Made by a program: the position numbers and the translations under genes
Source: Caulobacter sp. FWC26
GTDB lineage: Bacteria; Pseudomonadota; Alphaproteobacteria; Caulobacterales; Caulobacteraceae
Assembly (NCBI RefSeq): GCF_002742645.2
Contig: NZ_CP033875.1
Span: 4,132,001-4,196,000 of the forward strand
Length of the DNA stretch: 64,000 nucleotides
Direction of reading: 5' to 3'
The notes under the pieces: model-generated
What the model was told of the DNA's origin: nothing
Seen by the model: only the letters and a program-made list of their open reading frames with translations
The model's database searches: none
Shown: one piece after another, positions 54,662-62,947 of the stretch
Position numbering within the stretch: position 1 is the stretch's first letter
Layout: each line of letters begins with the position of its first letter

Positions 54662-55666
54662 CTACTCTGCGTGTAGCGGAACCGGGCTTCGAGCCGGCTC
54701 GCCTTTGAAGGCTTCGACGAAGGGCGTCGCAAACCCGCCGGTCAGGCTGTGCGGATCGCTCGCCACGGCGCCGAAGGTCAGCGATGCGGGTCGCTGGTCG
54801 GGTACGTGCAAGGTGCCGAACATCCGGTCCCACACCGCCAGGCAACTCCCCAGGTTCTTGCCGAAATGGGCGGGATCGGCCGAGTGGTGAATCTGGTGGT
54901 GGGCGGGGCTGAGAAGCCATTTCCCGAACGGTTTGAACGTCATCCAGGCGTGCGAGTGCTGCAGGTGGATCAGGCTCATCGCGAACACCAGGAAGATGGC
55001 GTTCTGTCCGAAGATCAGCGGCTGATGCCAAGCCGGTCCAAAGATCCACGCGAGAACGCCGCCGGTCCCGCCGGTCGCCAGCGCCGCGATGTTGGCGAAC
55101 TTCAGGCTCTCGACGGGATGGACGCGATACACTGTGAGCGGCGTCAGGACCTCGGCGGTGTGGTGGACCTTGTGGAAGGCCCACAGGACCTTGACCTTGT
55201 GGCTCAGCCAATGATCCAGCCAGTAACCCAACTCATAGGCGAGGAAACCGGCGAGCGTTCCTACCCCAGCCACGACGGGCCACGGGGTGGCTGCGAGAGG
55301 GGCGTCGCCCAGGCTCGCCGCCAGCCAGACCGACAGCGCCTCGGCGATCACCTGCCCCGACAACAGCGCTCCGCCCAACAGCAGACCCGCGCACCAGATG
55401 TTGAACACGAAGAACACCAGATCCAGACGACTGGACGCGGTCAGCCAGATCTTCCGGGGAAACAGCGCACGCGCCAGCAGGCGCACCGGTGTCCGACGGC
55501 CACGTGCGCGACGCGTTGAGATCACGTGACCGGCCGCGATCAGCAGCGCGCAGGTCAAGGACAGCAGAGAGAAGGTCGAGCCCAGGGGCAAAAGGGTGTC
55601 GAGCAGGGGCGCGGCCAGCCGATGGCCGGCGGCGGTAAAGTCGAACCCTGGCTCGGCGATGGTCAC
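54662..55666 (-). CDS. Sterol desaturase/fatty acid hydroxylase-family membrane protein
   Basis: A 334-residue di-iron membrane oxygenase. Histidine clusters DHWLSH, HKVHH, HLQHSH and HHQIHH are the metal ligands of the FA_hydroxylase superfamily; several membrane spans surround them. Bacterial members modify carotenoids, hopanoids or fatty acids, so the lipid substrate is not fixed. The GTG at 55666 has GGAGG nine bases upstream. A fatty acid desaturase gene lies directly upstream on the same strand (58 bp), suggesting joint lipid modification. Confidence 0.87.
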   Translation of the reverse strand: MTIAEPGFDFTAAGHRLAAPLLDTLLPLGSTFSLLSLTCALLIAAGHVISTRRARGRRTPVRLLARALFPRKIWLTASSRLDLVFFVFNIWCAGLLLGGALLSGQVIAEALSVWLAASLGDAPLAATPWPVVAGVGTLAGFLAYELGYWLDHWLSHKVKVLWAFHKVHHTAEVLTPLTVYRVHPVESLKFANIAALATGGTGGVLAWIFGPAWHQPLIFGQNAIFLVFAMSLIHLQHSHAWMTFKPFGKWLLSPAHHQIHHSADPAHFGKNLGSCLAVWDRMFGTLHVPDQRPASLTFGAVASDPHSLTGGFATPFVEAFKGEPARSPVPLHAE

Positions 55667-55723
55667 GCCCGGCGGCCTCCGTGTGATACGGAACCGTCCT
55701 AGCGCAGACGCCTCAACCGGCGC

Positions 55724-56779
55724 TTAATGCGCGGGCTGCTTCCCCGCTTGAGCGCTCTTCTGGCGAACGCGTCGGAAGAGATCTCCCAGCGCCTGAAACA
55801 GCCCCGGCTCGGACGCCCGATTATAAAGCGAGTGCGGCCCGAGCGCCTCGGTCAGCCGGGCGTGAGCCTGGGCCATGTTGTGGTAGGGAAGACGGGGGAG
55901 AAGGTGGTGCAACGCGTGGTAACGCAGGCCCACCGGCGCCCACAGCTCGGAGGCCAGGTTCGGCGGCGGCACATTCACCGAGTCGAGAAACTGCTCCTCA
56001 AGCGTCATCTTGCCCCCGTCGTTGTCCCAATGGTGGGCCACGAGGGTGCGCGCCTGGTTCAGCAAGGTGGCCAGGGCGAAGATGGCCAAGCCCGTCAGTA
56101 CGGCGCGCACGGGAATAACGCCCGTGACCGTGGCCGCGATCACCGCCCAGGACCAAAGCCAACAGGCCACGTCCTGAACGACCCATTCCTTGCGCCAGCG
56201 GCTGAGGTCTTCGCGGGCGAAATCGGGGTTGATGATCAGGGCCGAGAGTTTGGTCTTCAGATAGCGCCGCAGCGGCGGAACAACGAACGACAGCGGAACC
56301 AGAACCGCCGAGCGCAGAACCACGCCCAACGGGGCCAGGAGGGCGACGAACAGAAAACCGGCCAGCTTCAGCGGCGTGAAGTGCGACAGGGGCAGGTATT
56401 CCGGATCCAGCTTGGTCCCGAAACGGTCCTTGATGTGGTGGATATTGTGGACGCCCTCGTACATCAGCGACGGGGTCATCAGCGGAACGCCGACCAAGGC
56501 GTTCCAGGCGGCCCGGAACCCCGGCGCCTCGTCATCGCGAATATGCGTCAGTTCGTGGATGAAGCTGAGCGCCCGGTAAAGCGCCAGCATGCTGACGAGG
56601 CCGGCCAGCAGCGCGAACACGGCATTCGGGGTGGTGGCGGCCAGGAAGAGGCCGCCCCACATGGCGCCGACCGACACCAGCAGATCGGTCCAGTAGATGG
56701 CCGCGTTGGGCGTCATCAGGTCTTCGGTCAGGCCCATGGCCTGCTTCGTCAGACTGATGTCGCTCGTCGTCTTCGCCAC
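55724..56779 (-). CDS. Fatty acid desaturase-family protein
   Basis: A 351-residue membrane di-iron enzyme with the histidine boxes HELTH, HNIHH and HALHHLLP, spaced as in acyl-lipid/acyl-CoA desaturases, and NQARTLVAHHW before the last box. It would introduce a double bond or hydroxyl into an acyl chain. The GTG at 56779 has GAGGGCGAA just before it; the frame extends to another GTG at 56842, adding 21 Ser/Glu-rich residues, which remains possible. Adjacent to the sterol-desaturase-type gene. Confidence 0.87.
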   Translation of the reverse strand: MAKTTSDISLTKQAMGLTEDLMTPNAAIYWTDLLVSVGAMWGGLFLAATTPNAVFALLAGLVSMLALYRALSFIHELTHIRDDEAPGFRAAWNALVGVPLMTPSLMYEGVHNIHHIKDRFGTKLDPEYLPLSHFTPLKLAGFLFVALLAPLGVVLRSAVLVPLSFVVPPLRRYLKTKLSALIINPDFAREDLSRWRKEWVVQDVACWLWSWAVIAATVTGVIPVRAVLTGLAIFALATLLNQARTLVAHHWDNDGGKMTLEEQFLDSVNVPPPNLASELWAPVGLRYHALHHLLPRLPYHNMAQAHARLTEALGPHSLYNRASEPGLFQALGDLFRRVRQKSAQAGKQPAH

Positions 56780-56897
56780 TTCGCCCTCGCGCCGCTCTGC
56801 CTGGGACGACGAATTGGCGACGGCGCACGAGAAATGCAACACCTTGATGCCCCTAAGGGCGAGCCGCCAAGCCGGCGTCTCGCCCCGGGGGCAGGTC

Positions 56898-57578
56898 TTA
56901 GGTCAACGGGCGCAGGATGATCTCGACCCGGCGGTTCTGGGCGCGACCCTCGGCGGTGGCATTGTCCGCGACCGGGGCGCGCTCGCCCATGCCCGCCACA
57001 TAGACGCGATCGGTCAGGACGCGTCCCGGGCCCGTCAGGTAGCCGGCGACGGCGCTGGCGCGGCGCTCGGACAGGGTCTGGTTATAGTCGTCCGGGCCGC
57101 TGGAGTCGGCGTGACCCACCACGTCGATCGTGGTCTGGGGATAGGCGTTCAGCGTCCGCGCCACGTCGTCGAGCACGCGCATGAACTGGGGCTGCACGTC
57201 CGAGCGGTCGACGGCGAAGGTCACATCGCTGGGCATGACCAGCACGATCTGGTCGCCGTTACGACGGATCATCACGCCCGAGCCTTCCAGGCTGCGGCGG
57301 AAGTCGGCCTGCTGGCGGTCCATGTAGTTACCGATCGCGCCGCCGGCCAAGGCGCCGATGCCCGCGCCGATCAGGGCGTTCTTGCGGCCTTGTTCGCCCT
57401 TGTTGGTGTTGGTCAGATAACCCAGCACTGCGCCGACGCCAGCACCGGTCAGTGCGCCCGTACCGGTGTTATTCCGAACCGGCATGCCCGTGTAGGGATC
57501 GGTGGTGGTGCAGGCGGCCAGGGCGCCGGCGCTCATCAGCACCAGAGCCAGCGTCGTCTTGCGGGCGAATTTCGGCAT
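56898..57578 (-). CDS. OmpA-family lipoprotein with glycine zipper (YiaD-like)
   Basis: A 226-residue outer-membrane lipoprotein: signal peptide and lipobox ALAAC, a glycine-zipper domain (GTGALTGAGVGAVLGYLTN, NALIGAGIGALAGGAIGNYMD), then an OmpA/Pal peptidoglycan-binding domain with VVGHADSSGPDDYNQTLSERRASAVAGYL and GRAQNRRVEIILRP. It resembles E. coli YiaD. The ATG at 57578 follows GAGGG. It anchors the outer membrane to peptidoglycan. Confidence 0.9.
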   Translation of the reverse strand: MPKFARKTTLALVLMSAGALAACTTTDPYTGMPVRNNTGTGALTGAGVGAVLGYLTNTNKGEQGRKNALIGAGIGALAGGAIGNYMDRQQADFRRSLEGSGVMIRRNGDQIVLVMPSDVTFAVDRSDVQPQFMRVLDDVARTLNAYPQTTIDVVGHADSSGPDDYNQTLSERRASAVAGYLTGPGRVLTDRVYVAGMGERAPVADNATAEGRAQNRRVEIILRPLT

Positions 57579-57702
57579 GGTCGCAACCCTCGCTTCTTTG
57601 TTGTAGATCAAGTCACCCGGGCAAACGCCCGTCTTATGGTCAAGTTCCCGACCTCGCGCCGCGCGACGACGAACAGCCTTCGTTTCGCTCCTCGCCCGGT
57701 GT

Positions 57703-57720
57703 AGTAAGAAGGAACTTACT
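57703..57720. promoter_or_regulatory. Inverted repeat AGTAAG-N6-CTTACT before the dioxygenase gene
   Basis: Perfect 6-bp arms around AAGGAA, ending 19 bases before the likely GTG start of the dioxygenase gene. Its position suits a repressor operator; the purine-rich spacer could also be part of a ribosome-binding region. No regulator is adjacent. Confidence 0.4.
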
Positions 57721-57739
57721 CATTCCAAGGCTCGCCGAC

Positions 57740-58675
57740 GTGTCCACCTCCGCCATCGATCCGGTCTCTTTCTCTCTCTACGCCAAGGACTTTTCGCGCT
57801 TCGCGCAGGAGCTTGGCGCCTCGTTCGAACGCTACGGCTTCGCGGTGCTGTCCGACTATGATCTGGATCAGGCGCGCATCGACGCCGCCGTCGACTCCGC
57901 AAAAGCCTTCTTCGCCCTGCCGGTCGAGACCAAGAAGCAGTACGCCGGCGTCAAGGGCGGCGCGCGGGGCTACATCCCGTTCGGCGTCGAGACCGCCAAG
58001 GGCGCGGACCACTACGACCTGAAGGAATTCTGGCACATGGGCCGCGACCTGCCGCCCGGCCACCGGTTCCGCGCCCACATGGCCGACAATGTCTGGCCGG
58101 CCGAGATCCCGGCGTTCAAGCACGACGTCAGCTGGCTGTACAACAGCCTCGACGCCATGGGCGGCAAGGTGCTGGAGGCGATCGCCACCTATCTCAAGCT
58201 GGACCGGAACTTCTTCTACCCGACCGTGCAGGACGGCAATTCGGTGCTGCGCTTGCTGCACTATCCGCCGATCCCCAAAGACGCCACCGGCGTGCGCGCC
58301 GGGGCCCATGGCGACATCAACACCATCACCCTGCTACTGGGCGCCGAAGAAGGCGGGCTGGAAGTGTTGGACCGCGACGGCCAGTGGCTGCCGATCAATC
58401 CGCCGCCGGGCTGCCTGGTCATCAACATCGGCGACATGCTCGAGCGCCTGACCAACAACGTCCTGCCCTCGACGGTGCACCGCGTGGTCAACCCGCCGCC
58501 GGAACGTCGCGGGGTGCCGCGCTATTCGACGCCGTTCTTCCTGCACTTCGCGTCGGACTACGAGATCAAGACGCTGCCTAACTGCGTCACGGCCGAAAAC
58601 CCGGATCGCTATCCGGAGTCGATCACCGCCGACGAATTCCTTCAACAGCGCCTGCGCGAGATCAAGCTGGCCTGA
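57740..58675 (+). CDS. 2-oxoglutarate/Fe(II)-dependent dioxygenase (isopenicillin-N-synthase-like)
   Basis: A 311-residue member of the DIOX_N/2OG-FeII_Oxy family. Iron ligands are His190-x-Asp192 (AHGDINTIT) and His247 (STVHRVVNP); the cosubstrate-binding R261-x-S263 (PRYSTPFFLH) is present. Related bacterial proteins hydroxylate small molecules; they are not beta-lactam producers. The start is uncertain: a GTG at 57740, after CCAAGG, gives the family N-terminus, and the frame continues far upstream. A terminator follows at 58699. Confidence 0.88.
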   Translation: MSTSAIDPVSFSLYAKDFSRFAQELGASFERYGFAVLSDYDLDQARIDAAVDSAKAFFALPVETKKQYAGVKGGARGYIPFGVETAKGADHYDLKEFWHMGRDLPPGHRFRAHMADNVWPAEIPAFKHDVSWLYNSLDAMGGKVLEAIATYLKLDRNFFYPTVQDGNSVLRLLHYPPIPKDATGVRAGAHGDINTITLLLGAEEGGLEVLDRDGQWLPINPPPGCLVINIGDMLERLTNNVLPSTVHRVVNPPPERRGVPRYSTPFFLHFASDYEIKTLPNCVTAENPDRYPESITADEFLQQRLREIKLA

Positions 58676-58698
58676 CGACTACCCGCGTTGGAACAACG

Positions 58699-58732
58699 AG
58701 CCCCGCCGAAACCCGGCGGGGCTTTTCTATTT
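58699..58732 (+). terminator. Rho-independent terminator of the dioxygenase gene
   Basis: A 10-bp stem (58699-58708 with 58714-58723), 5-base loop AAACC and the run TTTTCTATTT. It lies 24 bases after the stop and next to the stop of the convergent TadE/VWA gene. Confidence 0.9.
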
Positions 58733-60616
58733 GGAGATTCGAAGCGAGGAGATTTCCTGGGCGATCGCCTTGAAGGACGACTTCAGCTCCGACCCGGTGG
58801 CGGGGAAGAAGGCCTTGGACGAGTCCGAGGCGCAATCGGTCAGGAAGCTCCTGGCAGTGGCGTCCGAACCGACGTCGAAGCCTACGGTGTAAAGCGTAAT
58901 ATCGTAGGCGCTGTTCTTGATCGCGGTACAGAGCGCCCGCGCCTGCGAGAACGAGTCGCCGTTCGTCGCGTTGCAATTGATGTGATCATCATCGCTGCCG
59001 CTGCCAGCGCCGGCGTTCGCCGCGATAACGCCGTTGCAATAGGGCGTGTTGAAGGCGCCGTCCGTCATCAGGATCACGACCTTCATCAGGTCCTTGGTCT
59101 TGTAAGCCGCCGGACGCTGCGACGCGCTTGGCCAGATATAGCCGAAGTTCGGCGCGACCATGTACCAGCCCCAGGCGAGACCAATATGGCCTGCCGTCGA
59201 GCCGCCTGCGGCGTAGGCGTTGATCTGGGCTTTCAGCGAAGCCTTGTCGCTCGAAAGCGGGGTGATCTTCGCGGACGGACAGGGGTTGGGGGAGTTGGTT
59301 TCGGGCGATACCGATGGATAGTTCGTTCCCACATAGGCGGTGCTGGGCGCAGCGTCCGTGTAGGCCTGAGGCCCCGTCCGCTCGCTGACGCAGGTACTGA
59401 TGGACCGTACCTTGTTATTTCCCCAGTTACTGACATAGGCGAGACGTCGGCACCCTGGGGTCGTGCTCTGCTCACAGGTCGCCGTTCCCCCACTGGTGTA
59501 GGCGGCCGTTCCGAGCCCTGCGACGCCCGTGTCGAACGTCGTGCTCGTCAAGCTGGTGATCGAGACCGTCTGGCCGTTCAGCGTCGTCGTGCCGCCGATC
59601 CCTGTAAAGCTGATCTGGTCGCCCGTAGAGAAACCATGTGACGCGCCCGTCGTAACCACGAGGCTGCAATTGCTCGTGAGGCATTTCTGGATTGTGCCGC
59701 CGCTTGAATAGTTGGACTTCAGGGTCGTGTTCACCCCATCAAGCCATACGCGGTTGTTCGTGTCGCGCCTCACCGTGTAGGTCTGCCCATTAAGGCTCGA
59801 CATGCTGTTCGAGCCGCTGGCGTTGATGCCAGTGATCAGGACTTTGTCGCCAGTAACCAAGCCATGGTTGTTTGAAGTGACCCTGGCGGGCCACGCCTTG
59901 GTGATCGCCGTGATCGGCGTACCGCTCGCCACCCACGCAACATTGCTGACATCGCGCACCGGAACCGGCCCACGAACAGCGTCGGCATAGGTGTCGACGT
60001 TCACACCGGCCGCATAGGGCACGAGGGCGATCTTGGAGTAGAAAGGCGTTTGGGTGTCACGGACGATGATATCCACGAGATCCGACGCCGCGACCTTCAG
60101 GTCGGCGATCCGCGTGCCGCCCATCGAGCCGGTGATGTCGAGCACCAGAGCCACTTCCAGGTCCTTGGACGAACGGACAACCTCGGATCGGGCGGTGACG
60201 GTGAAATCGCCCCTTTGCCAAAAATTGGCGATGATCGGCTTCAGGGTGGCGGTGACCGAGCCGACGACGCGGTTGTTCGTCCCCGCCGTGAAGGTCGAGT
60301 TCGACGCCGTAAGGCCCAGGTTCATCCCCGCGATCTCGGCCAGGAAAGCGGCGTCGCCCGCAGCGTCGAGTTCGGCGTCGGTCGCAGCGGTCGAACGCGC
60401 GGCGATCAGGGTCGCCGCGTCCAGGGCGTCCTGCATCTGACGGCGCTGGAGGCTGAGGCGTCCGACGTCCACCAGGCCAAAGATGAGGATCGACAGCGGC
60501 AGGGCCAGCAGCGCGAACTGAACGGCGATCGCGCCCCGCTCATCGCGCCGCAGACGGCGGGCGAGGGCGGCGACGCCTTCGCTCAGACGTCGGAAGAAGC
60601 GGCCTTGGATGGGCAT
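58727..60616 (-). CDS. TadE/TadG-like pilus-assembly protein with VWA domain split by two FCCH-like repeats
   Basis: A 629-residue protein with a TadE-like N-terminus (RRDERGAIAVQFALLALPLSIL, one span about 29-50), then a von Willebrand A domain beginning VALVLDITGSMGG (MIDAS D160-x-T-x-S) and continuing after a gap with VVILMTDGAF near 513. Between them (about 233-383) are two repeats sharing HGL/FxTGD, ITGI/FTGI and LNGQT with a YSSGGT/YTSGGT end, resembling the FCCH beta-barrel of phage tail-type proteins. The inserted DNA (59468-59920) looks less GC-rich than its surroundings. The start is the ATG at 60616. The protein likely sits at the cell surface or in a pilus system; no other tad genes are near. 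Confidence 0.85.
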   Translation of the reverse strand: MPIQGRFFRRLSEGVAALARRLRRDERGAIAVQFALLALPLSILIFGLVDVGRLSLQRRQMQDALDAATLIAARSTAATDAELDAAGDAAFLAEIAGMNLGLTASNSTFTAGTNNRVVGSVTATLKPIIANFWQRGDFTVTARSEVVRSSKDLEVALVLDITGSMGGTRIADLKVAASDLVDIIVRDTQTPFYSKIALVPYAAGVNVDTYADAVRGPVPVRDVSNVAWVASGTPITAITKAWPARVTSNNHGLVTGDKVLITGINASGSNSMSSLNGQTYTVRRDTNNRVWLDGVNTTLKSNYSSGGTIQKCLTSNCSLVVTTGASHGFSTGDQISFTGIGGTTTLNGQTVSITSLTSTTFDTGVAGLGTAAYTSGGTATCEQSTTPGCRRLAYVSNWGNNKVRSISTCVSERTGPQAYTDAAPSTAYVGTNYPSVSPETNSPNPCPSAKITPLSSDKASLKAQINAYAAGGSTAGHIGLAWGWYMVAPNFGYIWPSASQRPAAYKTKDLMKVVILMTDGAFNTPYCNGVIAANAGAGSGSDDDHINCNATNGDSFSQARALCTAIKNSAYDITLYTVGFDVGSDATARSFLTDCASDSSKAFFPATGSELKSSFKAIAQEISSLRISK

Positions 60617-60745
60617 GGGACGGTGCGGACCTCTTGGTTATGCCTGAATGTGCCGGATGACGGTGAACAACTGGAAAATGCCCGTGGTGAACGGGCGCGG
60701 CACGCGGGCTTCGACTCCGGCCGTCGCTGACGCTAAAGAGCGGCC

Positions 60746-61480
60746 ATGCCGTTCACCGCCACCGTCCTGACCATGTTCCCCGAGGCCTTTCCGGGCCCGC
60801 TCGGTGTCTCGATGATCGGGACCGCCTGGAAGGAGCAGGACCTGTGGCGTTTGGAAACACTGGACATTCGCGCCTTTTCCAAGGATAAGCGCGGCTTCCT
60901 CGACGACACCCCCGCGGGTGGCGGCGCGGGAGCCGTGCTCAAAGCGGACGTTATCGCCTCTGCGCTCGACAGCGTGGAGATCGATGGACGGCCGCTTTTG
61001 TACATGAGCGCCCGGGGCAGGCCCCTGACCCAGGCGCGCGTTCGGGAGTGGTCCAAGGCGCCGGGTATCGTGGTGCTGTGCGGCCGCTTCGAGGGGGTGG
61101 ATCAACGGGTGCTTGACGCCCGAGGGTTCGAGGAAGTCTCGGTCGGAGACGCGGTCCTTGCCGGTGGCGAGGCGGCGGCGATGGTCGTGATCGAGGCGTG
61201 CGTTCGACTAGCCCCGGGGGTTCTGGGGAACATCGAGAGCACGCTGGAAGAAAGCTTCGAGGACGGTCTCCTCGAGCATCCGCAGTACACTAGGCCGCGG
61301 ACGTTCGAAGGGCTCGAAATTCCCGAGGTGCTGCTGTCGGGCGATCACAAGAAGATCGACCAATGGCGCAAGCGTATGCGTGAAGAAACGACCCGCGAGC
61401 GGCGCCCGGATCTCTGGGAAGCCCACCTCGCCAATCAACAGGCAAAAGGCGACCCGAAGCCGGGTAAGCCCAAGGAGTAG
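60746..61480 (+). CDS. trmD: tRNA (guanine(37)-N1)-methyltransferase
   Basis: SpoU-unrelated knot methyltransferase that methylates G37 next to the anticodon, preventing frameshifts. The 244-residue protein contains [49 protein letters not shown] (the trefoil-knot SAM site) and [28 protein letters not shown] precedes the ATG at 60746. rplS follows five bases later. The usual upstream partners rpsP and rimM are absent here; a TadE/VWA gene on the other strand takes their place. Confidence 0.96.
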   Translation: MPFTATVLTMFPEAFPGPLGVSMIGTAWKEQDLWRLETLDIRAFSKDKRGFLDDTPAGGGAGAVLKADVIASALDSVEIDGRPLLYMSARGRPLTQARVREWSKAPGIVVLCGRFEGVDQRVLDARGFEEVSVGDAVLAGGEAAAMVVIEACVRLAPGVLGNIESTLEESFEDGLLEHPQYTRPRTFEGLEIPEVLLSGDHKKIDQWRKRMREETTRERRPDLWEAHLANQQAKGDPKPGKPKE

Positions 61481-61485
61481 TGACC

Positions 61486-61887
61486 ATGGCTGCGAACATC
61501 ATCGCTCAGCTCGAGCAAGAAGAATCGGCCCGTCTGCTGGCCGCCCGCGCGATCCCGGATTTCCGTCCCGGCGACACCCTGCGCGTCAACGTGAAGATCA
61601 AGGAAGGCGAGCGCGAACGCGTTCAGGCCTACGAAGGCGTCTGCATCGCCCGCGCCGGCACGGGCGTGCACGAGAGCTTCACGGTCCGTAAGATTTCGTT
61701 CGGCGAAGGCGTGGAGCGTCTGTTCCCGCTGCTGTCGCCGAGCATCGAAAGCATCGAAGTCAAGCGTCGCGGCGTCGTCCGTCGCGCCAAGCTGTACTAC
61801 CTGCGCGACCGTCGCGGTAAGTCGGCCCGTATCGCCGAGCGCGCTGGCGGCCCGAAGGCTTCGGCTTCGGCGGCGTCGGAAGACTAA
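61486..61887 (+). CDS. rplS: 50S ribosomal protein L19
   Basis: The 133-residue L19 protein. It begins [12 protein letters not shown] and has [55 protein letters not shown] and [24 protein letters not shown] lies nine bases before the ATG at 61486. It is cotranscribed with trmD and ends in a strong terminator. Confidence 0.97.
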   Translation: MAANIIAQLEQEESARLLAARAIPDFRPGDTLRVNVKIKEGERERVQAYEGVCIARAGTGVHESFTVRKISFGEGVERLFPLLSPSIESIEVKRRGVVRRAKLYYLRDRRGKSARIAERAGGPKASASAASED

Positions 61888-61910
61888 GTCTCCGACTTCG
61901 GAATTGAACG

Positions 61911-61944
61911 AGGCCCCGGCGGAAACGCCGGGGCCTTTTTCTTT
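61911..61944 (+). terminator. Rho-independent terminator of trmD-rplS
   Basis: An 11-bp perfect stem (61911-61921 with 61926-61936) capped by the stable GNRA tetraloop GAAA and followed by TTTTTCTTT. It lies 24 bases after the rplS stop. Confidence 0.95.
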
Positions 61945-61997
61945 GCCGATCGGCTCCGGGCGCGGTTCTATGCCCTTACACAGAGGGAGCCGCCGCC

Positions 61998-62684
61998 ATG
62001 ATCACCCTTTTCGGCGAGGGCCGCGGATTCCGGATCGCCTGGCTGCTGGAGGAGATGGGCCTACCCTATCGCCTGAGGCCCGTGGACATGCTGGCTGGCG
62101 TCGAAAACGATCCCGAGTTCATGGCCATCAACCCAGGAGGCTTCATCCCGGCCATCCAGGACGGCAAGACCATCATGGTCGAGTCCATAGCCATCATGGA
62201 ATATCTGATGGGCCGCTATGGCCCGACGCCCTTGGCTCCTGAACCGCGCGATCCCGCCTTTCCGGCCTATCAGCAGTTCCTGCACCTGGGCGAAGCCGGC
62301 CTGGCCACTCCGATATTCATTACCGTCGTCAGCCAGATCCTCGCGCCCGAGGCCGAACGTGACAACTGGGGCGCCCGGAAAGGCCAAGCGATGTTCACGG
62401 GGCGTCTGGCTCTAGTGACACGCCAGCTAGCCCGCGAGCCCTACATGGCTGGCAAAACGTTCACGGCGGCCGACATCTCGGTCACCTACGCCCTCCAGTT
62501 CGCTCAGCGCACCGTCAACTATTCGCTCGGCGATCTGGAATTGGCATATATCGACCGAACCACCGCGCGCGAGGCCTACAAACGCGCCATGGACACGTGT
62601 CAGGCCACAAAGGCATGGGCGGAATCCATCGACCGTCAATCGCGGACATCACAGTCAAGCTCCGTGCAACCACACACAACTTGA
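61998..62684 (+). CDS. Glutathione S-transferase-family protein
   Basis: A 228-residue GST. The N-terminal thioredoxin-like domain shows FGEGRGFRIAWLLEEMGLPYRLRPVDM, INPGGFIPAIQDG and the glutathione-binding ES in MVESIAIMEYLM. The helical C-terminal domain contains FTAADISVTYALQFA. GSTs conjugate or reduce electrophiles with glutathione. GAGGGAG precedes the ATG at 61998. The C-terminus is Ser/Thr-rich and unusual only in its last 20 residues. Confidence 0.9.
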   Translation: MITLFGEGRGFRIAWLLEEMGLPYRLRPVDMLAGVENDPEFMAINPGGFIPAIQDGKTIMVESIAIMEYLMGRYGPTPLAPEPRDPAFPAYQQFLHLGEAGLATPIFITVVSQILAPEAERDNWGARKGQAMFTGRLALVTRQLAREPYMAGKTFTAADISVTYALQFAQRTVNYSLGDLELAYIDRTTAREAYKRAMDTCQATKAWAESIDRQSRTSQSSSVQPHTT

Positions 62685-62947
62685 CAAACCGCAGCGCCGT
62701 GAGAAGCTCGCTTCACCCCCGACATTGTCGGGCTTCCAGACCGTCTCCTTTCTAGTGGACGGCCCTCTTCGGGCGGAGCCCATCGGCCCCCGAAGGCTGA
62801 AAATGATGCGAGGGCGCGCCGACAGGTCGAAAGACGGGCGCGCCCTTTGTCTTTGTTACCGTGCTGCGGGCGAACGCGGCGCAAGAATTTGGCCCGAGCA
62901 GCGCCCGCCTCTGGATTTCGACGCACGATCCGCCCTATATCGCGCCC
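62685..62947 (+). other. Structured region between the GST gene and leuC
   Basis: 263 bp without a clear gene. It contains hairpins at 62718-62732 (CCCGAC/GTCGGG), 62741-62761 (CCGTC/GACGG) and 62767-62795 (CTTCGGG/CCCGAAG), followed by the terminator-like hairpin at 62811-62846. It may simply end the GST transcript, or form an attenuating leader for leuC. No leucine-rich leader peptide was found. Confidence 0.45.
62811..62856 (+). terminator. Terminator-like hairpin upstream of leuC
   Basis: A perfect 10-bp arm pair AGGGCGCGCC (62811-62820) and GGCGCGCCCT (62837-62846), 16-base loop, followed by TTTGTCTTTG. Either a terminator for the GST gene or an attenuator before leuC, about 100 bp before its start. 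Confidence 0.7.

Noticed and set aside
55727..56920. 397-codon plus-strand frame opposite the desaturase gene
   Set aside because: Shadow frame; the minus strand has the histidine boxes of a real desaturase.
60617..60745. Possible rimM remnant before trmD
   Set aside because: Translating the three forward frames gave no RimM-like sequence.
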